A DNA stretch of 6,030 nucleotides from Muribaculaceae bacterium (GTDB taxonomy: Bacteria; Bacteroidota; Bacteroidia; Bacteroidales; Muribaculaceae), in NCBI GenBank assembly GCA_902836725.1, contig CADFRV010000157.1:1-6030 (forward strand). Reading direction: 5' to 3'. The position numbers were made by a program, and so were the translations under genes. Below are positions 1-5,926 of this stretch, one piece after another (the stretch's first letter is position 1; every line of letters starts with the position of its first letter). The notes beneath the pieces were generated by a model that did not search any database, had not been told where the DNA came from, and was given only the letters and a program-made list of their open reading frames with translations.

Positions 1-646
1 TGCCGTCTCCTTCACACTGCGGACATACGCCCACAGCTTCCTGGGGGCCGAAGATGCCTTGTACTACCTGGCTTACAGTGCCGCTGCCGTGGCAGGTGGG
101 ACAGGTGACGAATGCCGTGCCGTCTTTGGCGCCTGTGCCGTTGCAGTGGTCGCATTTTACCCAGGTCGGTATCTTGAGCGTTTTGTCTACCCCGGTCATT
201 ATTTCCTTGAGGGTAAGTTTTACGGTGATGCGCAGATCTGATCCGCGGCGCTGCGGTTTCTGGCGACGGCGCGACGAGCGGGAACCTGTGGCTCCACCAA
301 ATCCACCGAATCCGCCGCTGAAGTGGCCGCCGAAGATATCGCCGAACTGGGCGAAAATATCTTCCATTGACATGCCGCCGCCGCTGAATCCGCCGTTTCC
401 GAATCCCTCGAATCCCTGGGGACCCATAGAGTGACCGAACTGGTCATATTTCTGGCGTTTCTCGTCGTTGGAAAGAACCTCATATGCCTCGGCCGCTTCC
501 TTGAATTTCTCTTCGGCGGCTTTGTCATCCGGGTTCTTGTCGGGATGATATTTGATGGCGAGCTTGCGGTAAGCCTTTTTTATTTCGTCGGCGGTAGCGT
601 TCTTGCTTACCCCAAGCACTTCGTAATAATCTCTTTTTTTATCCAT
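1..646 (-). CDS. dnaJ: Chaperone protein DnaJ (Hsp40), C-terminus cut off by window edge
   Basis: DnaJ delivers unfolded clients to the Hsp70 chaperone DnaK and stimulates its ATPase, in the cytoplasm. The 215 visible residues start at an ATG (646-644). They contain a J domain (about residues 6-70) with the HPD motif that activates DnaK at 34-36 and the QKYDQFGH end at 65-72. A Gly/Phe-rich linker (about 75-135) follows, with MEDIF and GDIFGG motifs. Next come three of the four zinc-binding CxxCxGxG repeats: CDHCNGTG at 165, CPTCHGSG at 182 and CPQCEGDG at 208. The fourth repeat, the C-terminal substrate domain and the stop codon lie beyond base 1, so the protein should be a full type I DnaJ of the usual 370-390 residues. 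The gene begins 26 bases after the grpE stop, so the two are co-transcribed. No frameshift is seen in the visible part. Confidence 0.97.
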   Translation of the reverse strand, partial: MDKKRDYYEVLGVSKNATADEIKKAYRKLAIKYHPDKNPDDKAAEEKFKEAAEAYEVLSNDEKRQKYDQFGHSMGPQGFEGFGNGGFSGGGMSMEDIFAQFGDIFGGHFSGGFGGFGGATGSRSSRRRQKPQRRGSDLRITVKLTLKEIMTGVDKTLKIPTWVKCDHCNGTGAKDGTAFVTCPTCHGSGTVSQVVQGIFGPQEAVGVCPQCEGDG

Positions 647-672
647 TTTCGTGTCGGGTTATTGGGGTAGCT

Positions 673-1299
673 TTATTGGGATACGACCACTTTGGCGTGG
701 CGCAGAACTTTGTCGTTGAGCATGTATCCTTTCTGGACTGTATCTTTTACAAGTCCTTTTTCTTCCTCGTTCTCGGCCGGAACCATCGCCACAGCCTCAT
801 GCAGTTCGGTATCAAAAGGTGCGCCAGTCGACTGGATCTCCTTCACACCGTTGTCTGCGAGATATTTTATAAATTTAGTGTAAATAAGACGCATCCCTTC
901 TTTTACGGCTTCTGCATCGGAGGTGTCCTTGATCGCATCAAGACCGCGCTCGAAATCGTCGATAATCGGCAGAATTCCTTGAAGAGCTTTCTCAGCGGCG
1001 CTCTTGATAAGATCGGCGCGTTCGCGTATGGTCCGTTTGCGGAAGTTGTCGAATTCCGCCATGAGGAAAAGATATTCTTTTTTCTCTTTCTCCACTTCCT
1101 CCTCTTTGTTTGCGAGGAGATTTTTCAAAGCCTCGAGTTCAGATCCGTCTTCTTCGGCTTCCATATCGCTTGTTTCGGGAGTACCGTCTGTCGGAAGGTC
1201 GGAGATTTCAACTTCGGGATCTTCTATAATGGGTTGTTTTCCTTTCTGTGCCTGGTCGGCGTCGTTGTCGTGACGCTTGTTGTGTTCGTTACGGTTCAT
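673..1299 (-). CDS. grpE: Nucleotide exchange factor GrpE
   Basis: GrpE is the cytoplasmic nucleotide exchange factor of DnaK; it releases ADP so that the DnaK-DnaJ cycle can turn. The 208-residue product has a charged, low-complexity N-terminus (1-50), a long Glu/Lys-rich helix that forms the dimer coiled coil (about 50-95, including AEFDNFRKRT), a helical middle (ILPIIDDFERGLDAI at 109-123) and the C-terminal beta-domain signature ending in GYMLNDKVLRHAKVVV (191-206). Length and order are normal for the family. The start is uncertain. An in-frame ATG at 1332 would add 11 residues (MFRKRQKTSRH), but that stretch uses CGA, AGA and AAA-type codons unlike the rest and looks like leader, so I chose the ATG at 1299. 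It lies just upstream of dnaJ in the same unit, the usual arrangement in Bacteroidota. Confidence 0.95.
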   Translation of the reverse strand: MNRNEHNKRHDNDADQAQKGKQPIIEDPEVEISDLPTDGTPETSDMEAEEDGSELEALKNLLANKEEEVEKEKKEYLFLMAEFDNFRKRTIRERADLIKSAAEKALQGILPIIDDFERGLDAIKDTSDAEAVKEGMRLIYTKFIKYLADNGVKEIQSTGAPFDTELHEAVAMVPAENEEEKGLVKDTVQKGYMLNDKVLRHAKVVVSQ

Positions 1300-1357
1300 A
1301 TGTCGTGATGTTTTTTGTCTTTTTCGGAACATAATTATTATACATGCAAAAATGTTG

Positions 1358-1426
1358 CCAAAAGATGCTTTTGAGGTAATTCGGCACCATGGCGTATCAA
1401 TTATATGCTTTTAATGAAAAAACAAA
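1358..1426 (-). promoter_or_regulatory. Candidate promoter region of grpE-dnaJ
   Basis: On the minus strand a TTTG (1426-1423) is followed after 17 bases by TATAATTG (1405-1398). This is one mismatch from the Bacteroidota -7 consensus TAnnTTTG, with roughly the expected -33/-7 spacing. Transcription would start near 1391, about 60-90 bases before the grpE start. The sequence AAAAGCAT occurs twice on the minus strand (1412-1405 and 1372-1365), 40 bases apart, and the first copy abuts the -7 element. A second TATAAT lies at 1341-1336, closer to the gene. The motif match is by eye; which site is used is unknown. Confidence 0.4.
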
Positions 1427-1443
1427 AAAACGGTGTCAAGAGT

Positions 1444-2268
1444 TTACATCAGATTACTGACGAAGATGTCGCATCCGCAAAAGCGGTCTGACAGCTGTTC
1501 GGAAATATTGTCATTCACGAAAATTCCGAATACGGCCGATCCGCTTCCGCTCATCGAGGCATATAACGCACCCATTTCCATCATTCCGTTTTTGATCTCC
1601 GAGATAACGGGATATTTCGGGAAAACGGATGTCTCGAAATCGTTTTTTACAGCGGCCTGCCATCTTTCAACGGGCTCTTGCAAAAGCACAGGAAGGGGAG
1701 TGGCAGGTATGTGTGGATGCACGCTGGCATATGCTTCCTTGGTTGAGACCGATACAGGTGGTTTTATCAGTGCGATTTTTGCATTCTGCGGCAGACAGAT
1801 GTCTATAGGGCGCATAATGGTGCCTGTGCCTTCGCACAGCATCGGCCGGTTATAGATGAAAAACGGGCAGTCGGCGCCTATGCCTGAGGCGATTTCCGCA
1901 AGTTTGTCGGAACCGAGCTGCAGGGAGAAAAGGCTGTTTAGGGTGCTGAGCGTGAATGCCGCGTCTGCCGATCCTCCTCCAAGGCCGGCGCCGTCGGGTA
2001 TTATTTTGTGCAGATATATATCGACCGGAGGGAAGTCCACAGTCTCCCGCAAGGCACGCACCGCTTTCATTACAAGGTTCTTTTCCGGCGGGCAATCCAC
2101 GCGGCGTCCTGTTACGGTCAGGCTGTCAGCTTCTTTTCCGGGTATGATTTCCAGAATATCGGTCCAGCCTACCGGCATCATGACAGTCTGAAGATCATGA
2201 TAGCCGTCCGGACGTTTGCGGAGCACGTCAAGGCCGAGATTTATTTTAGCATTAGGGAAAGTGACCAT
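1444..2268 (-). CDS. ispE: 4-diphosphocytidyl-2-C-methyl-D-erythritol kinase
   Basis: IspE phosphorylates CDP-methylerythritol at the 2-hydroxyl using ATP, the fourth step of the MEP (non-mevalonate) route to isoprenoid precursors, in the cytoplasm. The 274-residue protein is a GHMP-family kinase of normal length. It has the N-terminal NAKINLGL motif with the conserved Lys at residue 8, the ATP-binding loop GAGLGGGSADAA at 93-104, GADCPFF with the conserved Asp at 133, and the third GHMP motif MSGSGSAVFG at 239-248. The start is the ATG at 2268, which gives the family's typical short lead into PNAKINLGL. An upstream TTG at 2295 would add nine residues but falls inside a probable promoter element, so I reject it. 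The gene is divergent from the membrane protein gene at 2439 and lies upstream of grpE. Confidence 0.96.
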   Translation of the reverse strand: MVTFPNAKINLGLDVLRKRPDGYHDLQTVMMPVGWTDILEIIPGKEADSLTVTGRRVDCPPEKNLVMKAVRALRETVDFPPVDIYLHKIIPDGAGLGGGSADAAFTLSTLNSLFSLQLGSDKLAEIASGIGADCPFFIYNRPMLCEGTGTIMRPIDICLPQNAKIALIKPPVSVSTKEAYASVHPHIPATPLPVLLQEPVERWQAAVKNDFETSVFPKYPVISEIKNGMMEMGALYASMSGSGSAVFGIFVNDNISEQLSDRFCGCDIFVSNLM

Positions 2269-2292
2269 TCGTAATAGTAATGTATGAGACTG

Positions 2293-2300
2293 CAAAGTAA
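2293..2300 (-). promoter_or_regulatory. Candidate -7 element of ispE
   Basis: The minus strand reads TTACTTTGCA here, one mismatch from TAnnTTTG and a form common before Bacteroidales genes. Twenty bases upstream lies a T-run within a perfect AAAAATTTTT (2320-2329) that could serve as the weak -33 region. The start of transcription would fall near 2287, giving a leader of about 20 bases before the ATG at 2268. The assignment rests on motif match and position only. Confidence 0.45.
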
Positions 2301-2422
2301 CGGGAAAAATCGGAAATGGAAAAATTTTTGCGTAACTTGCAACCTTTCTTGCAGGGTGCTGCGTCTAACTGTTGAATTCGGGCCCGGACATGGGGCGATG
2401 AATTGTGAAAGAATGATTTAAT

Positions 2423-2431
2423 TATAATTTG
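2423..2431 (+). promoter_or_regulatory. Possible -7 element close to the DUF6249-like gene
   Basis: TATAATTTG resembles TAnnTTTG with one extra spacer base, and a TTGTG (2403-2407) lies about 16 bases upstream as a weak -33 candidate. It ends only seven bases before the ATG at 2439, so a transcript from it would be almost leaderless. The rest of this divergent intergenic region (2301-2438) has the repeated CTTGCA at 2336 and 2348 and a GC-rich palindrome CGGGCCCG at 2379-2386 in otherwise AT-rich DNA. No better promoter is apparent. Confidence 0.3.
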
Positions 2432-2438
2432 CGACGAT

Positions 2439-3428
2439 ATGAAGAAGATCTTATTTACAATTTTATGCGTGATGGCATCGCTGGTGTCTGTAGCGCAGAG
2501 TGCGGCAACGGTTTCCGATACCGCTGTTATCACCCCTCCTGTCATGCAGGTAGATACGGCCGCGCCGGTAGTTTTGGCTGCGGGGGAAGAGTTCAAACCG
2601 GGGGAGACCCATCTGCTGCGTACAGATGATGACGGCGAATTTGTGGTATACAACGGTGTGGCCTATAAGGTAGGCGATGTAATGGACGCCGTTTTCAGCC
2701 ATGACGGCAGGGATTACATGGACGATGATGATGATTTGTTCGGCAAACCGTCAAAAATGGAGGCTGCCATAAAGATTGTCTCGATTTCGGTTGCCTTTGT
2801 TGTGCCATGTGTGACTATAATATTGGCGCTAATTATCCTGATGGTGTTCTTTATGAAGAAAAACACCGCAAGAAACGATATAATTTCCAAGGCGATAGAC
2901 AAGAATTATCAGCTTCCTGACGCGTTCTATACAGGATATCTCTCCCAGAACGGAACAGCTAACGACGGCGGTGGAGTTGTATATCCGTCAGATGACACCG
3001 GCGGCAAGATGTTCGGGATGCGTGTAGTGCCGGAAGCATCCCGTGATCCCAAAATGTTCGGCTCGGCCATGACGCTTATTGCCATCGGATTAGCGATCCT
3101 TCTGTTTTTCTCATTCAACCGCAATGTAGGTGTTGGTTTTCTCTGCGGTGGTATCCCCTTTTTCTTAGGTGTCGGAAGGATGATCGCCTACTATTATGTG
3201 CCTGGAGCATACAAACAGCGTAATGTCCAGAAACCGCAGAACTATCAGGGGGACGGACGTTTCGGAGGCGCGCCATACAATAATATGAACATGCAGCAGC
3301 CCCGATACGGCAATTACAATCCTTCGGATAATATGGGTGCCGGCTCTGATCCCAATAGCGGACGCCCGCAGAATTTCAACGGGCCGTGTCCTCCTCCGAT
3401 GCCCTCTGACCAGGAAAATGTCAGATAA
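2439..3428 (+). CDS. Membrane protein with signal peptide, DUF6249-like
   Basis: The biochemical role is unknown. The 329-residue protein starts with a signal peptide (MKKILFTILCVMASLVSVAQ, 1-20, probable cleavage after Ala-Gln). A presumably periplasmic stretch (21-108) follows, ending in an acidic run of five Asp (95-99). One membrane helix lies at about 112-138, then a Lys/Arg-flanked segment whose AIDKNYQLPDAF (152-163) is typical of the DUF6249 family as I remember it. Two more helices lie at about 208-225 and 230-252. A Gly/Asn/Gln/Pro-rich, Tyr-containing tail (255-329) is probably disordered. It is followed after 51 bases by a sigma factor gene on the same strand. From family knowledge, DUF6249 proteins in Bacteroidales often sit beside sigma factor genes. 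I infer a role in membrane sensing or in regulating that sigma factor. The domain assignment is from memory and should be searched. Confidence 0.85.
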   Translation: MKKILFTILCVMASLVSVAQSAATVSDTAVITPPVMQVDTAAPVVLAAGEEFKPGETHLLRTDDDGEFVVYNGVAYKVGDVMDAVFSHDGRDYMDDDDDLFGKPSKMEAAIKIVSISVAFVVPCVTIILALIILMVFFMKKNTARNDIISKAIDKNYQLPDAFYTGYLSQNGTANDGGGVVYPSDDTGGKMFGMRVVPEASRDPKMFGSAMTLIAIGLAILLFFSFNRNVGVGFLCGGIPFFLGVGRMIAYYYVPGAYKQRNVQKPQNYQGDGRFGGAPYNNMNMQQPRYGNYNPSDNMGAGSDPNSGRPQNFNGPCPPPMPSDQENVR

Positions 3429-3479
3429 AGGATCGCAGACAGTATTACCGGAACTTTAACTTTAAATCAGAATCATCCC

Positions 3480-4019
3480 TTGAGCAAGTTCGAAGAAATG
3501 AAACTGCTTGCACTCTGTGCAGCTGCCGACAACCGCGATGCGTTTTCGCGGTTGGTGGAGCTGCACCAGGAGGCGCTCAGGCGTTTTCTGCTGAATCTCA
3601 CAGGCGGAAATGCATCGCTTGTGGATGATCTTGCCCAGGAGACGTTTCTGAAAGCGTGGATCGGTGTCAGATCGTTCAAGGGACTGTCTGGTTTCCGCAC
3701 ATGGCTTTTCAGGATCGCCGTAAACGAGTTCGTGAGCAATCGTCGCAAACAGGTTCCCGAACCGTTGGGAGAAGAATGGCCGCAATGTGTCGCAGATACC
3801 GCAGTGAGCGGCGGACAGCAACAGGCCGATGCCAGTATGGATGTCGCCGCTGCATTACGCGTTCTGCCACCAGATGAGCGGATGGTTGTGCTTCTGTTTT
3901 ACCTCGAGGATATGCCTATAAAGAAGATATGCAAGATAACAGGCATGCCGGAGGGAACAGTAAAATCGCATTTGAGCCGTGGACGCAATCATCTCGCAGG
4001 ATTTTTAAAAAACAATTGA
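3480..4019 (+). CDS. RNA polymerase sigma factor, ECF (sigma-70 family)
   Basis: This is an alternative sigma factor that directs RNA polymerase to a specific promoter set. The 179-residue protein has only the two core domains, as ECF sigmas do. Region 2 lies at about 21-90, with DDLAQETFLKAW (49-60) for core binding and GFRTWLFRIAVNEF (71-84) for -10 recognition. A linker (91-120) follows. Region 4 lies at about 121-175, with LPPDERMVVLLFYLEDM and a helix-turn-helix ending in GTVKSHLSRGRNHL (159-172). The proposed start is TTG at 3480: no in-frame ATG occurs upstream before a stop at 3426, and the added MSKFEEMK lines up with the MxxFE start I recall for Bacteroides relatives. The alternative is ATG at 3498 (MKLLALC), six residues shorter. 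The gene lies between two membrane protein genes, the usual setting of a membrane-controlled sigma factor. Its target genes cannot be told from this window. Confidence 0.92.
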   Translation: MSKFEEMKLLALCAAADNRDAFSRLVELHQEALRRFLLNLTGGNASLVDDLAQETFLKAWIGVRSFKGLSGFRTWLFRIAVNEFVSNRRKQVPEPLGEEWPQCVADTAVSGGQQQADASMDVAAALRVLPPDERMVVLLFYLEDMPIKKICKITGMPEGTVKSHLSRGRNHLAGFLKNN

Positions 4020-4021
4020 TT

Positions 4022-4345
4022 ATGAGAAAAGCAAACAACATAGACAAGGATTTGCGGCAACTGATGCACGACCGTTTGCCTGATGCCCCGGTTGATCCCT
4101 GGTTCATACGCAAGGTTATGAACCGCCTGCCTGACAAGCCTGTGAGGAGGAAGAAATCGCTTGCTGAGGTGCTATGCTATATATTCGGAATACTCGGCAT
4201 CTTTGCGGCCTGGGGCTATTCGCTGCATACAACCCTTACGGAGGGGCTTACGGTGCAGACGGTAGTGACTGCTGCCATACTGATGCTGCTTACGCTTTTC
4301 TGTATCGGCATATTCGCGTTTCCGGCTTTGCGTCGCTCCCTCTGA
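4022..4345 (+). CDS. Small two-helix membrane protein, candidate anti-sigma factor
   Basis: The 107-residue protein starts two bases after the sigma factor stop, so it is surely co-transcribed and perhaps translationally coupled. Residues 1-46 are soluble and charged, with LRQLMHDRLPDAPVD followed by PWFIRKVMNRLPDKP. Two membrane helices lie at about 48-66 and 78-101, and the protein ends in PALRRSL. With a short hairpin between the helices, both termini should face the cytoplasm, so the N-terminal part could bind the sigma factor. The position and the PWFxRKVxNRLP segment, which I recall from proteins next to Bacteroidales sigma factors, suggest an anti-sigma or sigma-modulating role. The HxxxCxxC zinc motif of classical anti-sigma domains is absent; its two Cys (52 and 94) are inside the helices. 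Function is inferred from context only. A longer in-frame start at 3929 lies within the sigma gene and is rejected. Confidence 0.8.
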   Translation: MRKANNIDKDLRQLMHDRLPDAPVDPWFIRKVMNRLPDKPVRRKKSLAEVLCYIFGILGIFAAWGYSLHTTLTEGLTVQTVVTAAILMLLTLFCIGIFAFPALRRSL

Positions 4346-4362
4346 GGCGTTCCCTGCAATAT

Positions 4363-4417
4363 GATATGTGGTGAAAAATTAGTAACTTTGCGGTTCTTGA
4401 AAAATCACCATCATATC
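4363..4417. repeat. Imperfect inverted repeat around the MATE gene promoter
   Basis: The left arm GATATGTGGTGA (4363-4374) and right arm TCACCATCATATC (4405-4417) are complementary except for one extra base in the right arm. They are separated by 30 bases centred on the TAACTTTG promoter element. A direct repeat TGAAAAAT (4372 and 4398, 26 bases apart) overlaps the inner edges of the arms. The left arm is upstream of the expected transcription start, so the pair cannot form an RNA hairpin in the MATE transcript. A protein-binding operator is the more natural reading, though chance is possible. Confidence 0.5.
4383..4390 (+). promoter_or_regulatory. -7 element of the MATE transporter gene
   Basis: TAACTTTG matches the Bacteroidota -7 consensus TAnnTTTG exactly. 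It lies 36 bases before the ATG at 4426, giving an expected leader of about 30 bases. No clear TTTG is present at -33, so activity may be weak or need an activator. It suggests the transporter has its own transcript besides any read-through from the sigma operon, whose last gene ends at 4345. Confidence 0.55.
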
Positions 4418-4425
4418 GCATTATT

Positions 4426-5787
4426 ATGATACGTCGTTGTCTTTCGATACTGCGGCTCGCCTTGCCTGTGCTGATCTCGCAGGTAGGGCTTATTCTTGTC
4501 AGTTTCGCCGACAATATAATGGTCGGACGGTATTCTACGGAGGCGCTTGCCTCCGCTTCGTTTGTGATCAACCTGTTCAATATCCCTATGCTTTGTGCGA
4601 TGGGGTTCTCATATGGGCTGACGCCGCTTATCGGATTGCTTTTCTCACAGGGTAAGGCTGAAAGGATCGGCCAGACACTCCGTGCCGGTGTCATCGCCAA
4701 TCTGATTGCGGGGCTGCTGCTTACCGCCATCATGGGCGCACTCTACAATTATATTCCCCGGATGGGGCAGCCGGAGGAGCTTTTGCCGTTGATACGTCCC
4801 TATTATCTGATATTCCTGTCCTCTATTCTGCCCATGACGCTGTTCAATGCATTCGCGCAATGGAGTTATGCGGTGCGCAATACCTCCATGCCGATGTGGA
4901 TCCTTCTGGCATGCAATCTGGGGAACATATTGGGTAATTATGCCTTGATTTTCGGTAACTGGGGATGTCCTGAACTCGGACTGACAGGTGCCGGACTTTC
5001 TACGCTCGGGGCACGTATAGTGGCGCCCCTGGCCATAATCATTATTTTTCTGAAGGGGAGTGCCGGTGCTCCATACCGCGATGCATTCCTGCGCAAGCCG
5101 GATCCGGGTGTTGTTTCCAAAGATATCAGGAACGTTGCGGCAACCTCATGGCCTGTGGCTTTGCAAATGACATTCGAGACATCCGCGTTTTCGCTGTGCG
5201 CCGTAATGGCCGGATGGATCGGGAAGGTGCCTCTGGCGGCATTTCAGATTATAGTGGTTGTGGGTACCCTCGGGTTCTGTATATATTACAGCATAGGGAC
5301 TGCGATCGCCGTACTGGTATCCAACGCGCGCGGCTATCTGGCTCCTGACGGCAGCGGCAAAGGGGATGCGCCTTCTGCGGAAGCGATGTGCCGGCGTGTG
5401 GCTTTCGACGGCTATGCGGTCATGCTTTGTTTCGCCGCGTTGTCTTCCCTGATTTTCATATTCTTTTCGAAACAGCTGATGGGCGCGTTTACAACCGATA
5501 CCGCAGTGCTCTCTGTAGCATATACACTCGTGTTCCCGCTGGTGCTTTATCAGCTCGGGGATGCCACACAGGTGACTTTCGCCAATGCGCTCAGGGGCAC
5601 GTCGCATGTGATGCCGATGCTTTGGATCGCCTTTGTAAGCTATGTGGTTTTCGGACTGACATCAACCTGGATCCTGGCTTTCCCATGCGGGCTGGGCGTT
5701 TACGGCATTGTGCTGAGTTTCTCGGTATCGCTGTTTATGGCAGCCGCACTTTTCCTGAATTCTTTCCTGAGGGTGACAAGAAATTGA
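4426..5787 (+). CDS. MATE family efflux transporter
   Basis: This is an inner-membrane antiporter of the MATE (NorM-type) family, which exports cationic drugs and other toxic or endogenous compounds in exchange for Na+ or H+. The 453-residue length and about twelve hydrophobic helices fit the family. The first half opens with LALPVLISQVGLILVSFADNIMVG; its Asp29 fits the conserved helix 1 acidic residue. It also has the family stretch NYALIFGNWGCPELGLTGAG (171-190). The second half has FETSAFSL (250-257; Glu251) and YQLGDATQVTFANALRGT (375-392; Asp379), placed like the cation-site Glu255 and Asp371 of Vibrio NorM. These residue equivalences are from memory. A Gly/Asp/Lys-rich loop (302-323) is slightly long. 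The substrate cannot be inferred. The gene follows the sigma operon by 80 bases but has its own -7 element and an operator-like repeat. Confidence 0.95.
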   Translation: MIRRCLSILRLALPVLISQVGLILVSFADNIMVGRYSTEALASASFVINLFNIPMLCAMGFSYGLTPLIGLLFSQGKAERIGQTLRAGVIANLIAGLLLTAIMGALYNYIPRMGQPEELLPLIRPYYLIFLSSILPMTLFNAFAQWSYAVRNTSMPMWILLACNLGNILGNYALIFGNWGCPELGLTGAGLSTLGARIVAPLAIIIIFLKGSAGAPYRDAFLRKPDPGVVSKDIRNVAATSWPVALQMTFETSAFSLCAVMAGWIGKVPLAAFQIIVVVGTLGFCIYYSIGTAIAVLVSNARGYLAPDGSGKGDAPSAEAMCRRVAFDGYAVMLCFAALSSLIFIFFSKQLMGAFTTDTAVLSVAYTLVFPLVLYQLGDATQVTFANALRGTSHVMPMLWIAFVSYVVFGLTSTWILAFPCGLGVYGIVLSFSVSLFMAAALFLNSFLRVTRN

Positions 5788-5828
5788 ATTTTTTGTATCG
5801 GCTCTAACAATTATACGGGAAATCTGCT

Positions 5829-5836
5829 TACCTTTG
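5829..5836 (+). promoter_or_regulatory. -7 element of glnS
   Basis: TACCTTTG matches TAnnTTTG exactly and is followed by the A/T-rich TACTTTAAA. The expected transcription start is near 5842, leaving a leader of about 85 bases before the glnS ATG. No TTTG lies at the ideal -33 distance; the TTTG at 5792-5795 is too far upstream. No hairpin-plus-T-run terminator for the MATE gene is visible between 5788 and this element. Confidence 0.6.
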
Positions 5837-5855
5837 TACTTTAAACGAGACCGTA

Positions 5856-5886
5856 CCGGAGGCGGGATCACGCCACACATTTCCGG
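5856..5886 (+). promoter_or_regulatory. Predicted stem-loop in glnS leader
   Basis: CCGGA-GGCG (5856-5864) can pair with CGCC (5871-5874) and TCCGG (5882-5886). This makes a nine-pair GC-rich stem with a six-base loop (GGATCA) and a seven-base bulge on the 3' side. It lies wholly within the expected transcript. No run of T follows, so it is not a standard terminator. Its role, if any, is unknown; it could stabilise or regulate the leader. Confidence 0.35.
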
Positions 5887-5926
5887 GAGCCGGCTATTAT
5901 GACAGACAACTATACATTATTCACAT

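Noticed and set aside
676..1308. 210-codon open frame on the plus strand, antisense to grpE
   Set aside because: It lies wholly opposite grpE, whose protein is unmistakable. The frame encodes a Phe-rich, low-quality protein (Glu/Lys codons read backwards give Phe/Leu/Ser) with no recognisable family.
1333..1443. CIRCE operator (TTAGCACTC-N9-GAGTGCTAA) before grpE
   Set aside because: I looked for it because grpE-dnaJ is CIRCE-controlled in other phyla; no match is present on either strand.
1414..1443. T-rich run after the ispE stop (minus strand) as an intrinsic terminator
   Set aside because: The run of T is there, but only a weak five-pair stem (ACATC/GATGT) inside the end of ispE precedes it, with a long loop and poor spacing.
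1433..1855. 140-codon open frame on the plus strand opposite ispE
   Set aside because: ispE carries all GHMP kinase motifs in the opposite frame; this frame is its shadow.
2268..2295. TTG at 2295 as the ispE start
   Set aside because: It overlaps the probable -7 element TTACTTTG, and the family normally begins a few residues before PNAKINLGL, as given by the ATG at 2268.
5146..5607. 153-codon open frame on the minus strand opposite the MATE gene
   Set aside because: The Arg/His-rich translation resembles no family and lies within a clear, conserved transporter gene on the other strand.
5842..5926. T-box riboswitch in front of glnS
   Set aside because: The leader is too short, with no T-box sequence and no terminator/antiterminator pair.
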